Assembly: GCA_910588775.1 (NCBI GenBank)
Contig: CAJURH010000018.1
Location: 1-51,957 of the forward strand
Origin: an uncultured Lachnospiraceae bacterium
GTDB taxonomy: Bacteria > Bacillota > Clostridia > Lachnospirales > Lachnospiraceae
Direction of reading: 5' to 3'
Length of the DNA stretch: 51,957 nucleotides
The translations under genes and the position numbers were made by a program. The notes beneath the pieces were generated by a model. It saw nothing but the letters and a program-made list of their open reading frames with translations, had not been told where the DNA came from and ran no database searches. Of this stretch, positions 17,511 to 25,797 are shown one piece after another; positions within the stretch are counted from its first letter, which is position 1; every line of letters begins with the position of its first letter.

Positions 17511-18542
17511 TCATCGCGAGGAAATAAGCATCGCATCCCCAAAAGAAAAAAAACGATATCGCTCCCGCACCGCCTCCTCATAAGCCGCTAATATATATTC
17601 TTTTTTTGCAAAAGCTGAAACAAGCATCAGAAGCGTAGACTCTGGCAAATGAAAATTCGTCAAAAGCCCATCTATCATTCGGAATTTATAACCTGGATAA
17701 ATAAAGATATCCGTCCACCCGCTGCCCGCTCGCAATATGCCCTTTTCATCCGAAGCGGATTCCAAAGTGCGACAACTGGTGGTGCCCACGGCGATAACCC
17801 GTCCACCCGTCCGCTTTGTCTCATTGATAATCTGCGCCTGAGCTTCCTCCACCTGGTAAAATTCCGAGTGCATACGATGTTCTTTCACATCCTCCACTTT
17901 TACTGGACGAAATGTGCCCAACCCCACATGAAGGGTAACATATGCAATCTTTACATTATCCTTTCGTATTCTTTCTATAAAATCACTCGTAAAATGCAAT
18001 CCTGCCGTAGGGGCCGCCGCCGAACCTTCGCGTTTCGCATATACCGTCTGATAACGGCTCTGATCCTTCAGCTTATGAGTAATATATGGAGGCAAAGGCA
18101 TTTCCCCCAACTGATCCAGAATTTCCTCAAACACTCCATCATAGGTAAAATGGATCAAACGATTCCCATCTTCCACAATATCCATAATTTCCCCTTCCAG
18201 CAAACCGTCGCCAAAAGACAGACGGCATCCGGGCTTCGCCTTGCGCCCCGGTTTCACCAGAGTTTCCCATACATCCCCCTCCCGCCGTTTCAGCAGAAGC
18301 AATTCCACAACTGCATCTGTATCCATCTTTCTTCCGTACAGCCGGGCTGGTATAACCTTCGTATCATTCATAACCAAACAGTCGCCTGGACGCAGATATT
18401 CCTTCAAATCCATGAACCGCCTGTGCTCTATATGCCCACTCTCTTTATTCAAACAGAGCAGCCGGGACGCGCTCCTGTCTTCCAAAGGGTCCTGGGCAAT
18501 CAATTCTTTCGGTAATTCAAAATAAAAATCACTGGTTTTCAC
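17511..18542 (-). CDS. queA: S-adenosylmethionine:tRNA ribosyltransferase-isomerase (QueA)
   Basis: 343 residues, normal length for QueA. Recognisable stretches are DFYFELPKELIAQDPLEDR at the N-terminus, PARLYGRK, the GSAAAPTAGLHFT motif and HVGLGTFRPV. The enzyme transfers and rearranges the ribosyl group of SAM onto preQ1 at the tRNA wobble position, the penultimate step to queuosine. Start GTG at 18542 has AAGGAGAA about 10 nt upstream. It appears monocistronic: the bidirectional terminator follows and the divergent methanol cluster lies upstream. No other queuosine gene is in the window. Confidence 0.95.
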   Translation of the reverse strand: MKTSDFYFELPKELIAQDPLEDRSASRLLCLNKESGHIEHRRFMDLKEYLRPGDCLVMNDTKVIPARLYGRKMDTDAVVELLLLKRREGDVWETLVKPGRKAKPGCRLSFGDGLLEGEIMDIVEDGNRLIHFTYDGVFEEILDQLGEMPLPPYITHKLKDQSRYQTVYAKREGSAAAPTAGLHFTSDFIERIRKDNVKIAYVTLHVGLGTFRPVKVEDVKEHRMHSEFYQVEEAQAQIINETKRTGGRVIAVGTTSCRTLESASDEKGILRAGSGWTDIFIYPGYKFRMIDGLLTNFHLPESTLLMLVSAFAKKEYILAAYEEAVRERYRFFSFGDAMLISSR

Positions 18543-18784
18543 GTCAATATTCTCCTTAACTTCCTATTAATAGACTGTATGTCCAAAAATAATATATTCA
18601 GAAACTGGGTAAACTGGACAAATTATGTTTTCTGGTATATTCTATCAGTATAACATATATACAAAACAAAAGCCGTCAAATCGTTGCACAATAATTTACC
18701 ATTTTCTATACCCTTATCTATATATATCGAACAAGATTCGTAAAATAATACGGAAAATGAACATAAAATTCCAAAGACTTTTTG

Positions 18785-18826
18785 TCCTATATCATATATT
18801 ATAGGATACACAAAGGAGGTGCTCCT
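18785..18826 (+). promoter_or_regulatory. Palindrome and ribosome-site hairpin ahead of the methanol cluster
   Basis: TCCTATA (18785-18791) and TATAGGA (18800-18806) form a dyad overlapping a possible -10 (TATTAT). It could be an operator or a promoter element. Next, AGGAG (18814-18818) and CTCCT (18822-18826) form a tight hairpin that would cover the ribosome site of the MeTr gene. No strong -35 box was found, as expected if an activator is needed. Confidence 0.45.
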
Positions 18827-18829
18827 AAA

Positions 18830-19636
18830 ATGATTATTATTGGAGAGAAGATTAACGGCTCTATCCCGATTGTTGGAGAAGCCATCAAAAACCATGATAC
18901 TGATTTCATTAAAGAACGCGCAAAAATTCAGGCCAATGCTGGTGCATCCTTCATTGACTGCTGCGCTTCTGTGGATGAAGACATCGAAGTAGACACAATG
19001 AAATGGATGATCGAAGCAATCGAAGAAGTAACAGATCTTCCGATTGCTGTAGACAGCCCAAGCCCAGATGTATTGGCACAGGTTTACAAATTCTGTAGCA
19101 AACCGGGTATTATCAACTCCGTTTCTATGGAAGGTGACAAAATTGAGAAAATTTTCCCGGCAGTAGCTGATACTCCTTGGGAAATCGTTTGTCTGCTCTG
19201 TGATGATACAGGTATTCCTAAATCAGCTGAAGACAGATTGAATGTATTCGAACGCGTTATGAAAAAAGCGAAAGAATACAACATCGCTCCGAACAGATTC
19301 CATATTGACCCAATGGTTGAGATGCTCTGTACATCGGAAGACGGCATGAACATGAACGTGGATGTTATTAAAACTATCCGTGCACAGTATCCAGACATCC
19401 ATATTGTTGCTGCTGTTAGTAATATTTCTTACAACCTGCCTGTACGTAAACTCGTAAACGTAGGTTATACTGTATTGGCTATGAACGCTGGTATGGACAG
19501 TATTATCTGTGACCCAACAGACAACCTGATGTCAGGTTTGATCTATGCCACAGAAGCTCTGCTTGGTATGGATGAGTACTGCATGGAATACATCAGCGCT
19601 TACAGAGAAGGCCTTTTTGGACCAGTTAAGAAATAA
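18830..19636 (+). CDS. Methyltetrahydrofolate:corrinoid methyltransferase (MeTr) of the methanol system
   Basis: 268 residues with the pterin-binding TIM-barrel of AcsE/MeTr enzymes: IGEKING at the N-terminus, D75 in VDSPSP, N96 in IINSVS, D160 in HIDPM and N198 in VSNISYN, matching the polar residues that hold the pterin in acetogen MeTr. It would move the methyl group from the methylated corrinoid protein onto tetrahydrofolate, the job of MtaA in methanol-using acetogens. Start at 18830 with AAAGGAGGTG. It is followed 51 nt later by a corrinoid protein gene. Codons are strongly biased to GCT, ACA and GTT, pointing to very high expression. Confidence 0.9.
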   Translation: MIIIGEKINGSIPIVGEAIKNHDTDFIKERAKIQANAGASFIDCCASVDEDIEVDTMKWMIEAIEEVTDLPIAVDSPSPDVLAQVYKFCSKPGIINSVSMEGDKIEKIFPAVADTPWEIVCLLCDDTGIPKSAEDRLNVFERVMKKAKEYNIAPNRFHIDPMVEMLCTSEDGMNMNVDVIKTIRAQYPDIHIVAAVSNISYNLPVRKLVNVGYTVLAMNAGMDSIICDPTDNLMSGLIYATEALLGMDEYCMEYISAYREGLFGPVKK

Positions 19637-19687
19637 TTTTATATATTTTCTTAAAAACATACAATATTTATAAGGAGGACTTATACC

Positions 19688-20320
19688 ATGTCTAAAATTG
19701 ATGAAATTCGCGAATTAATTATGAAGGGCAAAGGAAAACAAATCGCAGCTGCAGTTGAAGAAGCTATCAAAGCTGGCGAAGACGCTAACAAACTGTTGAA
19801 CGAAGGCATGATCGGCGCTATGGATGAAATCGGCGCTAAATTTACAGAAGGTAAAATCTTCGTTCCTGAAATGTTAGTTTCTGCAAAAGCTATGAAGAAG
19901 GGCGTTGAAGCTCTGAAACCACATCTGTCATCTGACGCTGCTGCTGGATTAGGCACAGTTGTTATCGGAACAGTTCTTGGTGACCTTCATGACATCGGCA
20001 AAAACCTTGTTGCTATGATGCTTGAGAGCGCTGGCTTCGAAGTTATCGACTTGGGCGTTGACGTTTCTCCAGAAAAATATTTGGAAACAGCTAAAGCTAA
20101 TCCAAATACAAAGATCATCTGCTGCTCAGCTCTGCTGACAACAACAATGCCTAACATTGGCGCAACAGTTAAAGCTTTCAAAGACGCTGGCATGAACGAT
20201 ATCAAGATCATGATCGGTGGTGCACCTGTTACACAGAAATACTGTGATGAAATTGGCGCTGACGCTTACACAGCTGACGCTGCTGCTGCTGCTGCAAAAG
20301 CAAAAGAATTGGTTGCTTAA
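19688..20320 (+). CDS. mtaC: Corrinoid protein MtaC-like (first copy)
   Basis: 210 residues: an N-terminal four-helix cap domain (~1-85) and a B12-binding Rossmann domain (~90-210). The base-off/His-on motif is GDLHDIGKN with H101, followed by the conserved SALLTTTMPN and GGAPVT stretches. It carries the cobamide that accepts the methyl group from MtaB and passes it to the MeTr. ATG at 19688 with ATAAGGAGGAC. It is co-transcribed with the MeTr gene and closed by a terminator. Codon bias matches the MeTr gene and mtaB, so this is probably the bulk partner of MtaB. Confidence 0.92.
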   Translation: MSKIDEIRELIMKGKGKQIAAAVEEAIKAGEDANKLLNEGMIGAMDEIGAKFTEGKIFVPEMLVSAKAMKKGVEALKPHLSSDAAAGLGTVVIGTVLGDLHDIGKNLVAMMLESAGFEVIDLGVDVSPEKYLETAKANPNTKIICCSALLTTTMPNIGATVKAFKDAGMNDIKIMIGGAPVTQKYCDEIGADAYTADAAAAAAKAKELVA

Positions 20321-20349
20321 TTTTTTCTAAAATTAAAACCTATTTGTGG

Positions 20350-20385
20350 GGTTGTCTGAATTACGGTTCAGGCAACCTCATTTTC
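20350..20385 (+). terminator. Terminator after the first mtaC
   Basis: 11-bp stem GGTTGTCTGAA / TTCAGGCAACC (one G-U pair) with a 6-nt loop, followed by TCATTTTCT; about 30 nt after the mtaC stop. Confidence 0.8.
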
Positions 20386-20621
20386 TGCTCAGTCTATCGT
20401 CTCTATATCTCTTTTATTTTTCTAAAATTATTACCAATTTCACAATAACTTCCCATTCAAAAATCTCTATATTGCCCTCATAACACTATTTTTTCCCAAA
20501 AAGTATCCATAAATCACTGATTTTTCATCTCTGAACAAATTTTCTTCTATCATTTTCTCCGAAAATAGGGTAAAATAAAAAGGGTCAGAGCATTAATTTC
20601 CCTTTTAAGGAGGTATCCTCA

Positions 20622-21941
20622 ATGGATAACAAAAAATACAAAAGCAACATCAACTCAAGGGCAAAACTATTAAATTTCATTGACATAAAGACATTAAAAG
20701 ACATTTTGGATGCTTTTACAGAAACCACTGGACTTATGGCAAACATCGTTGACATCGAAGGAAAATCCATCTTTTCCCGCAAAAACCTTTCCAAATGCTG
20801 TAAATTCTGCCAACTTATTTACAGTATGGAGAACGGCCTGCCTCGATGCCGCAGTGCATATAAAAGAGCCGGAAAACAGGCCGCTATGTTTGGGGAACCT
20901 TATATCTTCCGCTGCCCTTCTGGATTAATCGAATGGGCCTCTCCAATTATCGTAGAAGGAGAACATTTGGGCACACTCATCTGTGGTCAGGTATTGATGT
21001 GGAAGCCGGAAGAATTTTTCTGGATTGAATTAAGGGAAATGAACCAAGAACTGACTTCAGACTTTACAGAACTATTTAAAGCTGTGGAGGAGCTCCCTAT
21101 CGTGTCCGCCAGCATGGTTCGAAGCGCATCCTATCTCATGTATATTGTGGCAAACTATATTATGAAATCCGGCTGGGAGAACTACATACGCACAAAAGAA
21201 ATCATATATCAACAATCCCTCCTGCACGAAGAGATTGAAAATAGGAAAAACCTGGAGGACAAGCTTCCCGGTCCCTCTGTAGAATACAGCATTTCGGCCG
21301 AATCGGATCTAATGACGAAAATAAAACTGGGAGAAGAAGAAGCTGCACGGGATCTTTTTCAAAAACTACTTACAGATATCGTTCTCTATGAAAGCAGCCA
21401 GGTTTCTCTCATTCAAACCCGACTCATAGAACTTAGCGTAATGATTTCACGCAGCGCAGTAAGCGTAGGCGTTCCTTTAGCCGTAGCCAGCCAAGAAAAT
21501 GCAGAGATTTTCCGGGAAATCTACGGGGAAACCACACCGGAAGGCATTTGCGTAAAAGGGCAAAAACTTCTGGATTTCTTCCTGGATGAAGTGCAGAAAC
21601 TTACAAAGAAGCCTTCCCACTCGAAGGTTCAAGAAATTCAGAAATATATACAGAGCAATTTCAGCAAAAACCTCACCTTAGAAGAAATCGCCCAAGCTGT
21701 GTACTTAAGCCCCAGCTATGCAAGCCGCCTTTTCAAAAAAGTGCAGAATGTGTCCTTAATGGAATATCTTACCAGAGTGCGCTTAGAAGAAGCCAAACGA
21801 CTGCTGAGAAATCCCCAATATCTTATTGATGAGATCGCTGAAAATACCGGTTATGATGACGCAAGCTATTTTACCAAAGTATTCAAGCGTTATGAGGGCG
21901 TCACTCCAACCCAGTACCGCAAAACATTACAGACAACTTAG
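20622..21941 (+). CDS. PocR-domain AraC-family transcriptional activator
   Basis: 439 residues. The N-terminal ~190 residues form a PocR sensory domain with clustered cysteines (C59, C60, C63, C76, C98) and the typical RCPSGLIEWASPIIVEGEHLGTLICGQ stretch. A helical linker follows, then two AraC helix-turn-helix motifs (~333-436; SPSYASRLFKKV and the TGYDDASYFTKVFKRYEGVTPTQYR box). PocR domains are predicted to bind small hydrocarbon derivatives such as diols. Placed between two corrinoid protein genes, it most likely activates this cluster in response to methanol or a related compound. The ribosome site AAGGAGG can pair with a downstream CCTC. Confidence 0.9.
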   Translation: MDNKKYKSNINSRAKLLNFIDIKTLKDILDAFTETTGLMANIVDIEGKSIFSRKNLSKCCKFCQLIYSMENGLPRCRSAYKRAGKQAAMFGEPYIFRCPSGLIEWASPIIVEGEHLGTLICGQVLMWKPEEFFWIELREMNQELTSDFTELFKAVEELPIVSASMVRSASYLMYIVANYIMKSGWENYIRTKEIIYQQSLLHEEIENRKNLEDKLPGPSVEYSISAESDLMTKIKLGEEEAARDLFQKLLTDIVLYESSQVSLIQTRLIELSVMISRSAVSVGVPLAVASQENAEIFREIYGETTPEGICVKGQKLLDFFLDEVQKLTKKPSHSKVQEIQKYIQSNFSKNLTLEEIAQAVYLSPSYASRLFKKVQNVSLMEYLTRVRLEEAKRLLRNPQYLIDEIAENTGYDDASYFTKVFKRYEGVTPTQYRKTLQTT

Positions 21942-22006
21942 CGCCTGTTTTAGAAACGGCACACGCACTTTTTTATACGTTGTTTATGAAAGGAATTTTT
22001 AAGTAA

Positions 22007-22669
22007 ATGGAAGATATTCTTCAAGAATTGGAACATGTAATCTATTCTGGAGACGCCCAAGCCGCTAAAAATGCCACAGAGAAAGCCTTGAATCTAGGCT
22101 ACAGCACTCAGGCAATCATTGATACGGCGCTGCTCCCCTCTATGAAAGTGATGGGAGACCGACTGCGCAATGGAGATATTTTTATTCCTGAAGTGCTTAT
22201 GGCTTCCAGAGCTATGCACGCAGCTATGTACGCTCTGAAGCCCATTATTTCCCATTACGCTGGTCGACGCAAAGGCGTGATCGTAATTGGAACAGTTGCC
22301 GGTGATCTTCACGATATCGGCAAAAACCTGGTATCTATGCTTTTAAGCAGCAGAGGCTTTACCGTCATAGATCTGGGTATAGACGTGACAAAAGAAGAAT
22401 TTCTGGAAGCCATACACAATTATCATCCGGACATTGTTGCCCTCTCTGCCCTTCTTACCACCACAATTCCAGAGTTAAAAAACATCATTGATCATATTAT
22501 AGACGCCGGAGTGCGCCCCCAGGTTTCCATAATGGTAGGGGGCGCACCCGTAACTGCAAAATATGCAAAAGAGATTAAAGCTGACGTTTATACCAACGAT
22601 ATGTTTGAAGCCTGTGAAGCCGCTGAAGAATTAATCCAGAGACGCATTAGTAAATATACGCTGAAATAA
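22007..22669 (+). CDS. mtaC: Corrinoid protein MtaC-like (second copy)
   Basis: 220 residues with the same layout as the first copy: helical cap (~1-88) and B12-binding domain with GDLHDIGKN (H102), SALLTTTIPE and GGAPVT. It is clearly a diverged paralogue, with identity concentrated in the B12 domain. Its codon use is ordinary, unlike the biased first copy, so it is probably made at a lower level. It sits 65 nt after the regulator gene and 175 nt before mtaB. It may serve as a low-level or alternative acceptor, be used with another methyl donor, or carry a signalling role; sequence does not decide. Confidence 0.9.
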   Translation: MEDILQELEHVIYSGDAQAAKNATEKALNLGYSTQAIIDTALLPSMKVMGDRLRNGDIFIPEVLMASRAMHAAMYALKPIISHYAGRRKGVIVIGTVAGDLHDIGKNLVSMLLSSRGFTVIDLGIDVTKEEFLEAIHNYHPDIVALSALLTTTIPELKNIIDHIIDAGVRPQVSIMVGGAPVTAKYAKEIKADVYTNDMFEACEAAEELIQRRISKYTLK

Positions 22670-22765
22670 TCTGTCAATGACAATTATTTACTATTTAGTC
22701 AGGATATGAAATGTTTTTTTTGAAAAGCGAACGGAATAGTACAAGAATTTACAGGAAACCTCCAA

Positions 22766-22785
22766 GGATTTTTTTCCAAAAATCC
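22766..22785 (+). repeat. Hairpin in the leader of mtaB
   Basis: GGATTTTT (22766-22773) and AAAAATCC (22778-22785) form an 8-bp stem with a 4-nt loop, 59 nt before the mtaB start. No T-run follows, so it is not a typical terminator; it might be a processing or stabilising hairpin of the mtaB message. Confidence 0.45.
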
Positions 22786-22844
22786 AGTATTATTAACTCA
22801 ACCACAAAGTGAGCGGTTAATACCAAATAAGGAGGATTTTCTAT

Positions 22845-24230
22845 ATGAGTACAAGAAAACCAGTTACATCAATGGCAGTCAACAGCGTTGACGAATTAGT
22901 TTATGGTAAGTGTAAAAACCCAATCACAACAAAAATGGGCATCGAAATCGGTGGCGGCACAGTTTATCCTGAGTTAAACCACACTCTGCCTCCAATGATC
23001 GTTAACGAGTCTACAATTCAGGAAGCTTATGACATCTACAGAGAGATGATCGAAGGAATCCTGAAACGTGCTGTTGAACTGCATCAGGATGCTGTTACAA
23101 TCGAGTACGAAACTGTTCCGGATTTCACAGAACATCCGAAATATGGTATCGAATCCACAAAGATCATTCTGGACGTAATGAAAGAGTACAATGCTAAATA
23201 CGGCATCAAATCCGCTCTTCGTGCAACACCAAACGATATGCGTGAAATGACTCGTCCTCCAGTTATGAGAAGCGGAAGCTTCTGGGATGGAATGCTTGAA
23301 TTCTTCAACGGCTGTGGCGAAGTTGGAGCTGACTACATCTCCATCGAATCTACAGGTGGTAAAGAAATTCATGACGAAGCTCTTCAGATGTGCCGTCTGG
23401 ATCAGAGTATCTTCGCAATGGGCGTTATGGCTGCTACAGATATGGAATTCCTGTGGAGCCACATGGTTGACATCTGTAACAAACATGGCATGATCGCTGC
23501 TGGTGACTCCTCTTGTGGTTTCGCTAACACAGCTATGGTTCTTGCTGAGAATGGTTACATTCCTCGTACATTTGCTGCTGTTGTACGTGTGGCTTCTGTT
23601 CCTCGTGCACTTATGGCTTATGAAATGGGAGCAACCGGCCCGAGCAAAGACTGCGAATACATCGGTGGATACCTGAAAGCTATCACAGGCGCTCCAATCG
23701 CTATGGAAGGTCGTATGGCTTGCGGCGCTCACTTGAGCCCAGTTGGTAATGCTGCATTAGTTCTTCCGGATCTGTGGAGTAATGAGTCCATTCAGCAGGT
23801 ACAGTTGCTGTCTGGTTCTGCTGTTACAGCTGGTATGGAACAGTTGATCTACGATTGTAGAATGATGAACACAGCTACAAAACTTGGATATCAGAAACAG
23901 ATGATGGAAATTCTTCAGGAATCTGACTGCCATCTGGATCCACACGCATACATCCTGCGTCCAGACGTTATCATGCAGATTGCTCCAGAAATCATCAAAT
24001 CTGAGAATCCGCTTGTTCGTACTAAGACTGCTGCAGCTTGCGCTGTTAAAGTTCTTAAAGATGCTGTTAAAGACGGCAAAGTTGCTGTTGATGAAAGAGA
24101 TGCTGCTTACCTGGATATCATGGAAGAGCAGATCGCTGATATTCCAGACGATGCTAACAAGTTCTGGGAAGAAATCAAAGAAGATTTAGATCTGAGCAAG
24201 TTCACAGCTAAGGATTACGATTTAGCTTAA
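22845..24230 (+). CDS. mtaB: Methanol:corrinoid methyltransferase MtaB
   Basis: 461 residues, the usual MtaB length, with the family's opening and the PPVMRSGSFWDGMLEFFNGCGEVGADY and GDSSCGFANTAM stretches. MtaB is a zinc enzyme that activates methanol and methylates the Co(I) corrinoid of MtaC. E168, C224 and C270 are the best candidates for the Glu-Cys-Cys zinc ligands known from Methanosarcina; C270 is assigned by spacing. AAGGAGG lies upstream of the ATG. Codon bias (GCT, ACA, GTT) marks it as very highly expressed. The COG0523 GTPase gene starts 8 nt after its stop. Confidence 0.95.
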   Translation: MSTRKPVTSMAVNSVDELVYGKCKNPITTKMGIEIGGGTVYPELNHTLPPMIVNESTIQEAYDIYREMIEGILKRAVELHQDAVTIEYETVPDFTEHPKYGIESTKIILDVMKEYNAKYGIKSALRATPNDMREMTRPPVMRSGSFWDGMLEFFNGCGEVGADYISIESTGGKEIHDEALQMCRLDQSIFAMGVMAATDMEFLWSHMVDICNKHGMIAAGDSSCGFANTAMVLAENGYIPRTFAAVVRVASVPRALMAYEMGATGPSKDCEYIGGYLKAITGAPIAMEGRMACGAHLSPVGNAALVLPDLWSNESIQQVQLLSGSAVTAGMEQLIYDCRMMNTATKLGYQKQMMEILQESDCHLDPHAYILRPDVIMQIAPEIIKSENPLVRTKTAAACAVKVLKDAVKDGKVAVDERDAAYLDIMEEQIADIPDDANKFWEEIKEDLDLSKFTAKDYDLA

Positions 24231-24237
24231 TTCGTAC

Positions 24238-25188
24238 ATGGACGCTCTGAAAATCACAGTGGTTTCCGGCTTCTTAGGAGCCGGAAAAACCACGTTAATC
24301 AAGCATTTTATACAGCAGCATGCTTTTGGACCTAACCCCATTTTGGTTGAGAACGATTATGGCTCTCTGGGGATCGATTCCAAGGAGTTATCAGGATTTG
24401 GCGTAGAAATTAAAGACTTGACGGCGGGATGCATCTGCTGTTCGCTTAAGGGTGATTTTCTGAAAGCCATATCTAAAGTATTGGAAGCCCAACAGTTTAG
24501 CCATGTTGTCATCGAGCCTTCTGGCGTCGGGAAGTTGTCAGATATTCTGGGAATGCTTCGCGAGCCCTCCTTTGTTCAAAGGTTTGGAATTGGCAGCATT
24601 ACAGCTATAACAATAGTAGATGCACGTAGGTTCAAAGAAAACAACCGCTATGTAACGGAATATTTTTGGAATCAAATCCAAAACAGTCGTTTATTGCTGC
24701 TGAACAGGACCGAAAGCTTGGATAATGAGGAATTAAAAGAGATCTATGACATTCTCCATGAGAATCACATCTCTTTTCCAATTTTGAACGGCTTTACTCC
24801 CGATAATATAGATTTTATCCAGACATTCCTGGATACGCCTCCTGCCCCATTCCAGCCAATGCGCCAGATGGGTAAGAAGCGTTCTATACCTGGGGTACCT
24901 ACAAAAGAAAGCAGGGATAATCGATTCAAGTTCTGGAGTACAGCCGTTACTCGGTCGTATACCAGAGAACAACTTGAATCGATCTTAAAAGAACTGGAAG
25001 ATACAGAATCCTACGGAAAAATATACCGGGCAAAAGGGATTGTGGATGTTGATGGTGAAAGCAAGCTCTTTGACTATGTTCCAAATGAATCTGAAATTCG
25101 TGAATTCGAACGTCAGGAAGAAGGAATGATTTTAGTCATTGGAGAGAATCTGCAGGCTGAGAATCTCTCCCGGCTTTTTCTTCAATAA
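24238..25188 (+). CDS. COG0523 (CobW/ZNG1) family metallochaperone GTPase
   Basis: 316 residues. Walker A is GFLGAGKTT (residues ~12-20), the family metal motif is CxCC in GCICCSLKGDF, with ENDYGSLGID and the HVVIEPSGVG switch region also present. The C-terminal part resembles a reduced CobW_C domain. These GTPases deliver zinc, cobalt or other metals to client enzymes. Directly behind mtaB, with no good ribosome site of its own, it is likely translated by coupling; zinc delivery to MtaB is an attractive but unproved role, cobalt or corrinoid handling the alternative. Its codons are unbiased compared with mtaB. The 3' end overlaps the convergent phosphatase gene by 7 bases. Confidence 0.9.
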   Translation: MDALKITVVSGFLGAGKTTLIKHFIQQHAFGPNPILVENDYGSLGIDSKELSGFGVEIKDLTAGCICCSLKGDFLKAISKVLEAQQFSHVVIEPSGVGKLSDILGMLREPSFVQRFGIGSITAITIVDARRFKENNRYVTEYFWNQIQNSRLLLLNRTESLDNEELKEIYDILHENHISFPILNGFTPDNIDFIQTFLDTPPAPFQPMRQMGKKRSIPGVPTKESRDNRFKFWSTAVTRSYTREQLESILKELEDTESYGKIYRAKGIVDVDGESKLFDYVPNESEIREFERQEEGMILVIGENLQAENLSRLFLQ

Positions 25189-25781
25189 TATATCTTATCT
25201 TTTTCTAAAAGGGTGGATTTTCCACCCTTTGTTTCTATAATGCTTACCCCACAGTTGGGACAAACGCCTCCTTGCCAAAAATCCGAAATATCTTCGTAAA
25301 CCGGTTGCAAAAGCGCCCGTAGAGCACAGCCATGGGTTGCTACCAATACTGTCTTATCTTGCAAATCCGAAGAATCAATCAATTCATCATAGAATTCCTT
25401 TGTCCTTTCGCATATATCATATATGGATTCCCCGTTTCTGGCCGGTATATAATGATACGCATCGGCAAAAAAATTATAAAAAGGATGTGCTGGATTTACA
25501 TGAAGCATCTGCACACCTTCTAAATCCCCGAAAGAAATCTCCTGAATCCGCGCATCGGTTTTTATTGGAATATTCCGGTTACCCAGAACCAGTTCAGCGG
25601 TCTGGTAAGCCCGCTGAAGAGGACTGGAAATAGCCAAATCAAAGGATACATCCTTTAATTTTTCACCTGTAACCTTCGCCAGTCTGATTCCATTTTCATT
25701 GAGAGGAATGTCCGCAGACCCCTGTATTTTCCGCAGAACATTCCAAGCTGTCTCCCCATGTCTGATTACATATAATAACAT
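25182..25781 (-). CDS. Histidine phosphatase (phosphoglycerate mutase-like)
   Basis: 199 residues. RHGETAWN holds the phosphorylated histidine (H9), with QGSADIPLNENG after it and a second histidine in VATHGCALRALL. Substrates in this family range from 3-phosphoglycerate to sugar phosphates and alpha-ribazole phosphate; a CobC-like role would fit the neighbouring corrinoid genes, but the gene is the last of the pheST operon, on the opposite strand to the methanol cluster. The ATG at 25781 starts 16 nt after the pheT stop, with AAGGGG upstream. The C-terminal ~15 codons overlap the terminator of the convergent methanol cluster. Confidence 0.85.
   Translation of the reverse strand: MLLYVIRHGETAWNVLRKIQGSADIPLNENGIRLAKVTGEKLKDVSFDLAISSPLQRAYQTAELVLGNRNIPIKTDARIQEISFGDLEGVQMLHVNPAHPFYNFFADAYHYIPARNGESIYDICERTKEFYDELIDSSDLQDKTVLVATHGCALRALLQPVYEDISDFWQGGVCPNCGVSIIETKGGKSTLLEKDKIYY
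25208..25235 (+). terminator. Terminator of the mtaB-GTPase unit, inside the convergent gene
   Basis: Perfect 10-bp stem AAAGGGTGGA / TCCACCCTTT with a 3-nt T loop, followed by GTTTCT. It lies 20 nt after the GTPase stop but within the coding sequence of the opposing phosphatase. Confidence 0.75.
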
Positions 25782-25797
25782 AACAAAAAATTTCCCC

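Noticed and set aside
18595..18625. Sequence resembling one inner arm of the inverted-repeat element (TGGGTAAA...GACAAAT)
   Set aside because: No matching second arm at the expected distance and no outer arms, so probably chance.
18623..18895. A minus-strand gene opposite the MeTr start
   Set aside because: It overlaps the cluster leader and MeTr coding region, lacks a ribosome site and reads as a shadow frame.
22766..22785. Hairpin before mtaB as a terminator or riboswitch
   Set aside because: AU-rich stem without a T-run and no conserved riboswitch core; kept only as a leader hairpin.
25182..25781. Naming the histidine phosphatase CobC on account of the corrinoid genes nearby
   Set aside because: It is on the opposite strand in the pheST operon, and the family's substrates cannot be told apart by eye.
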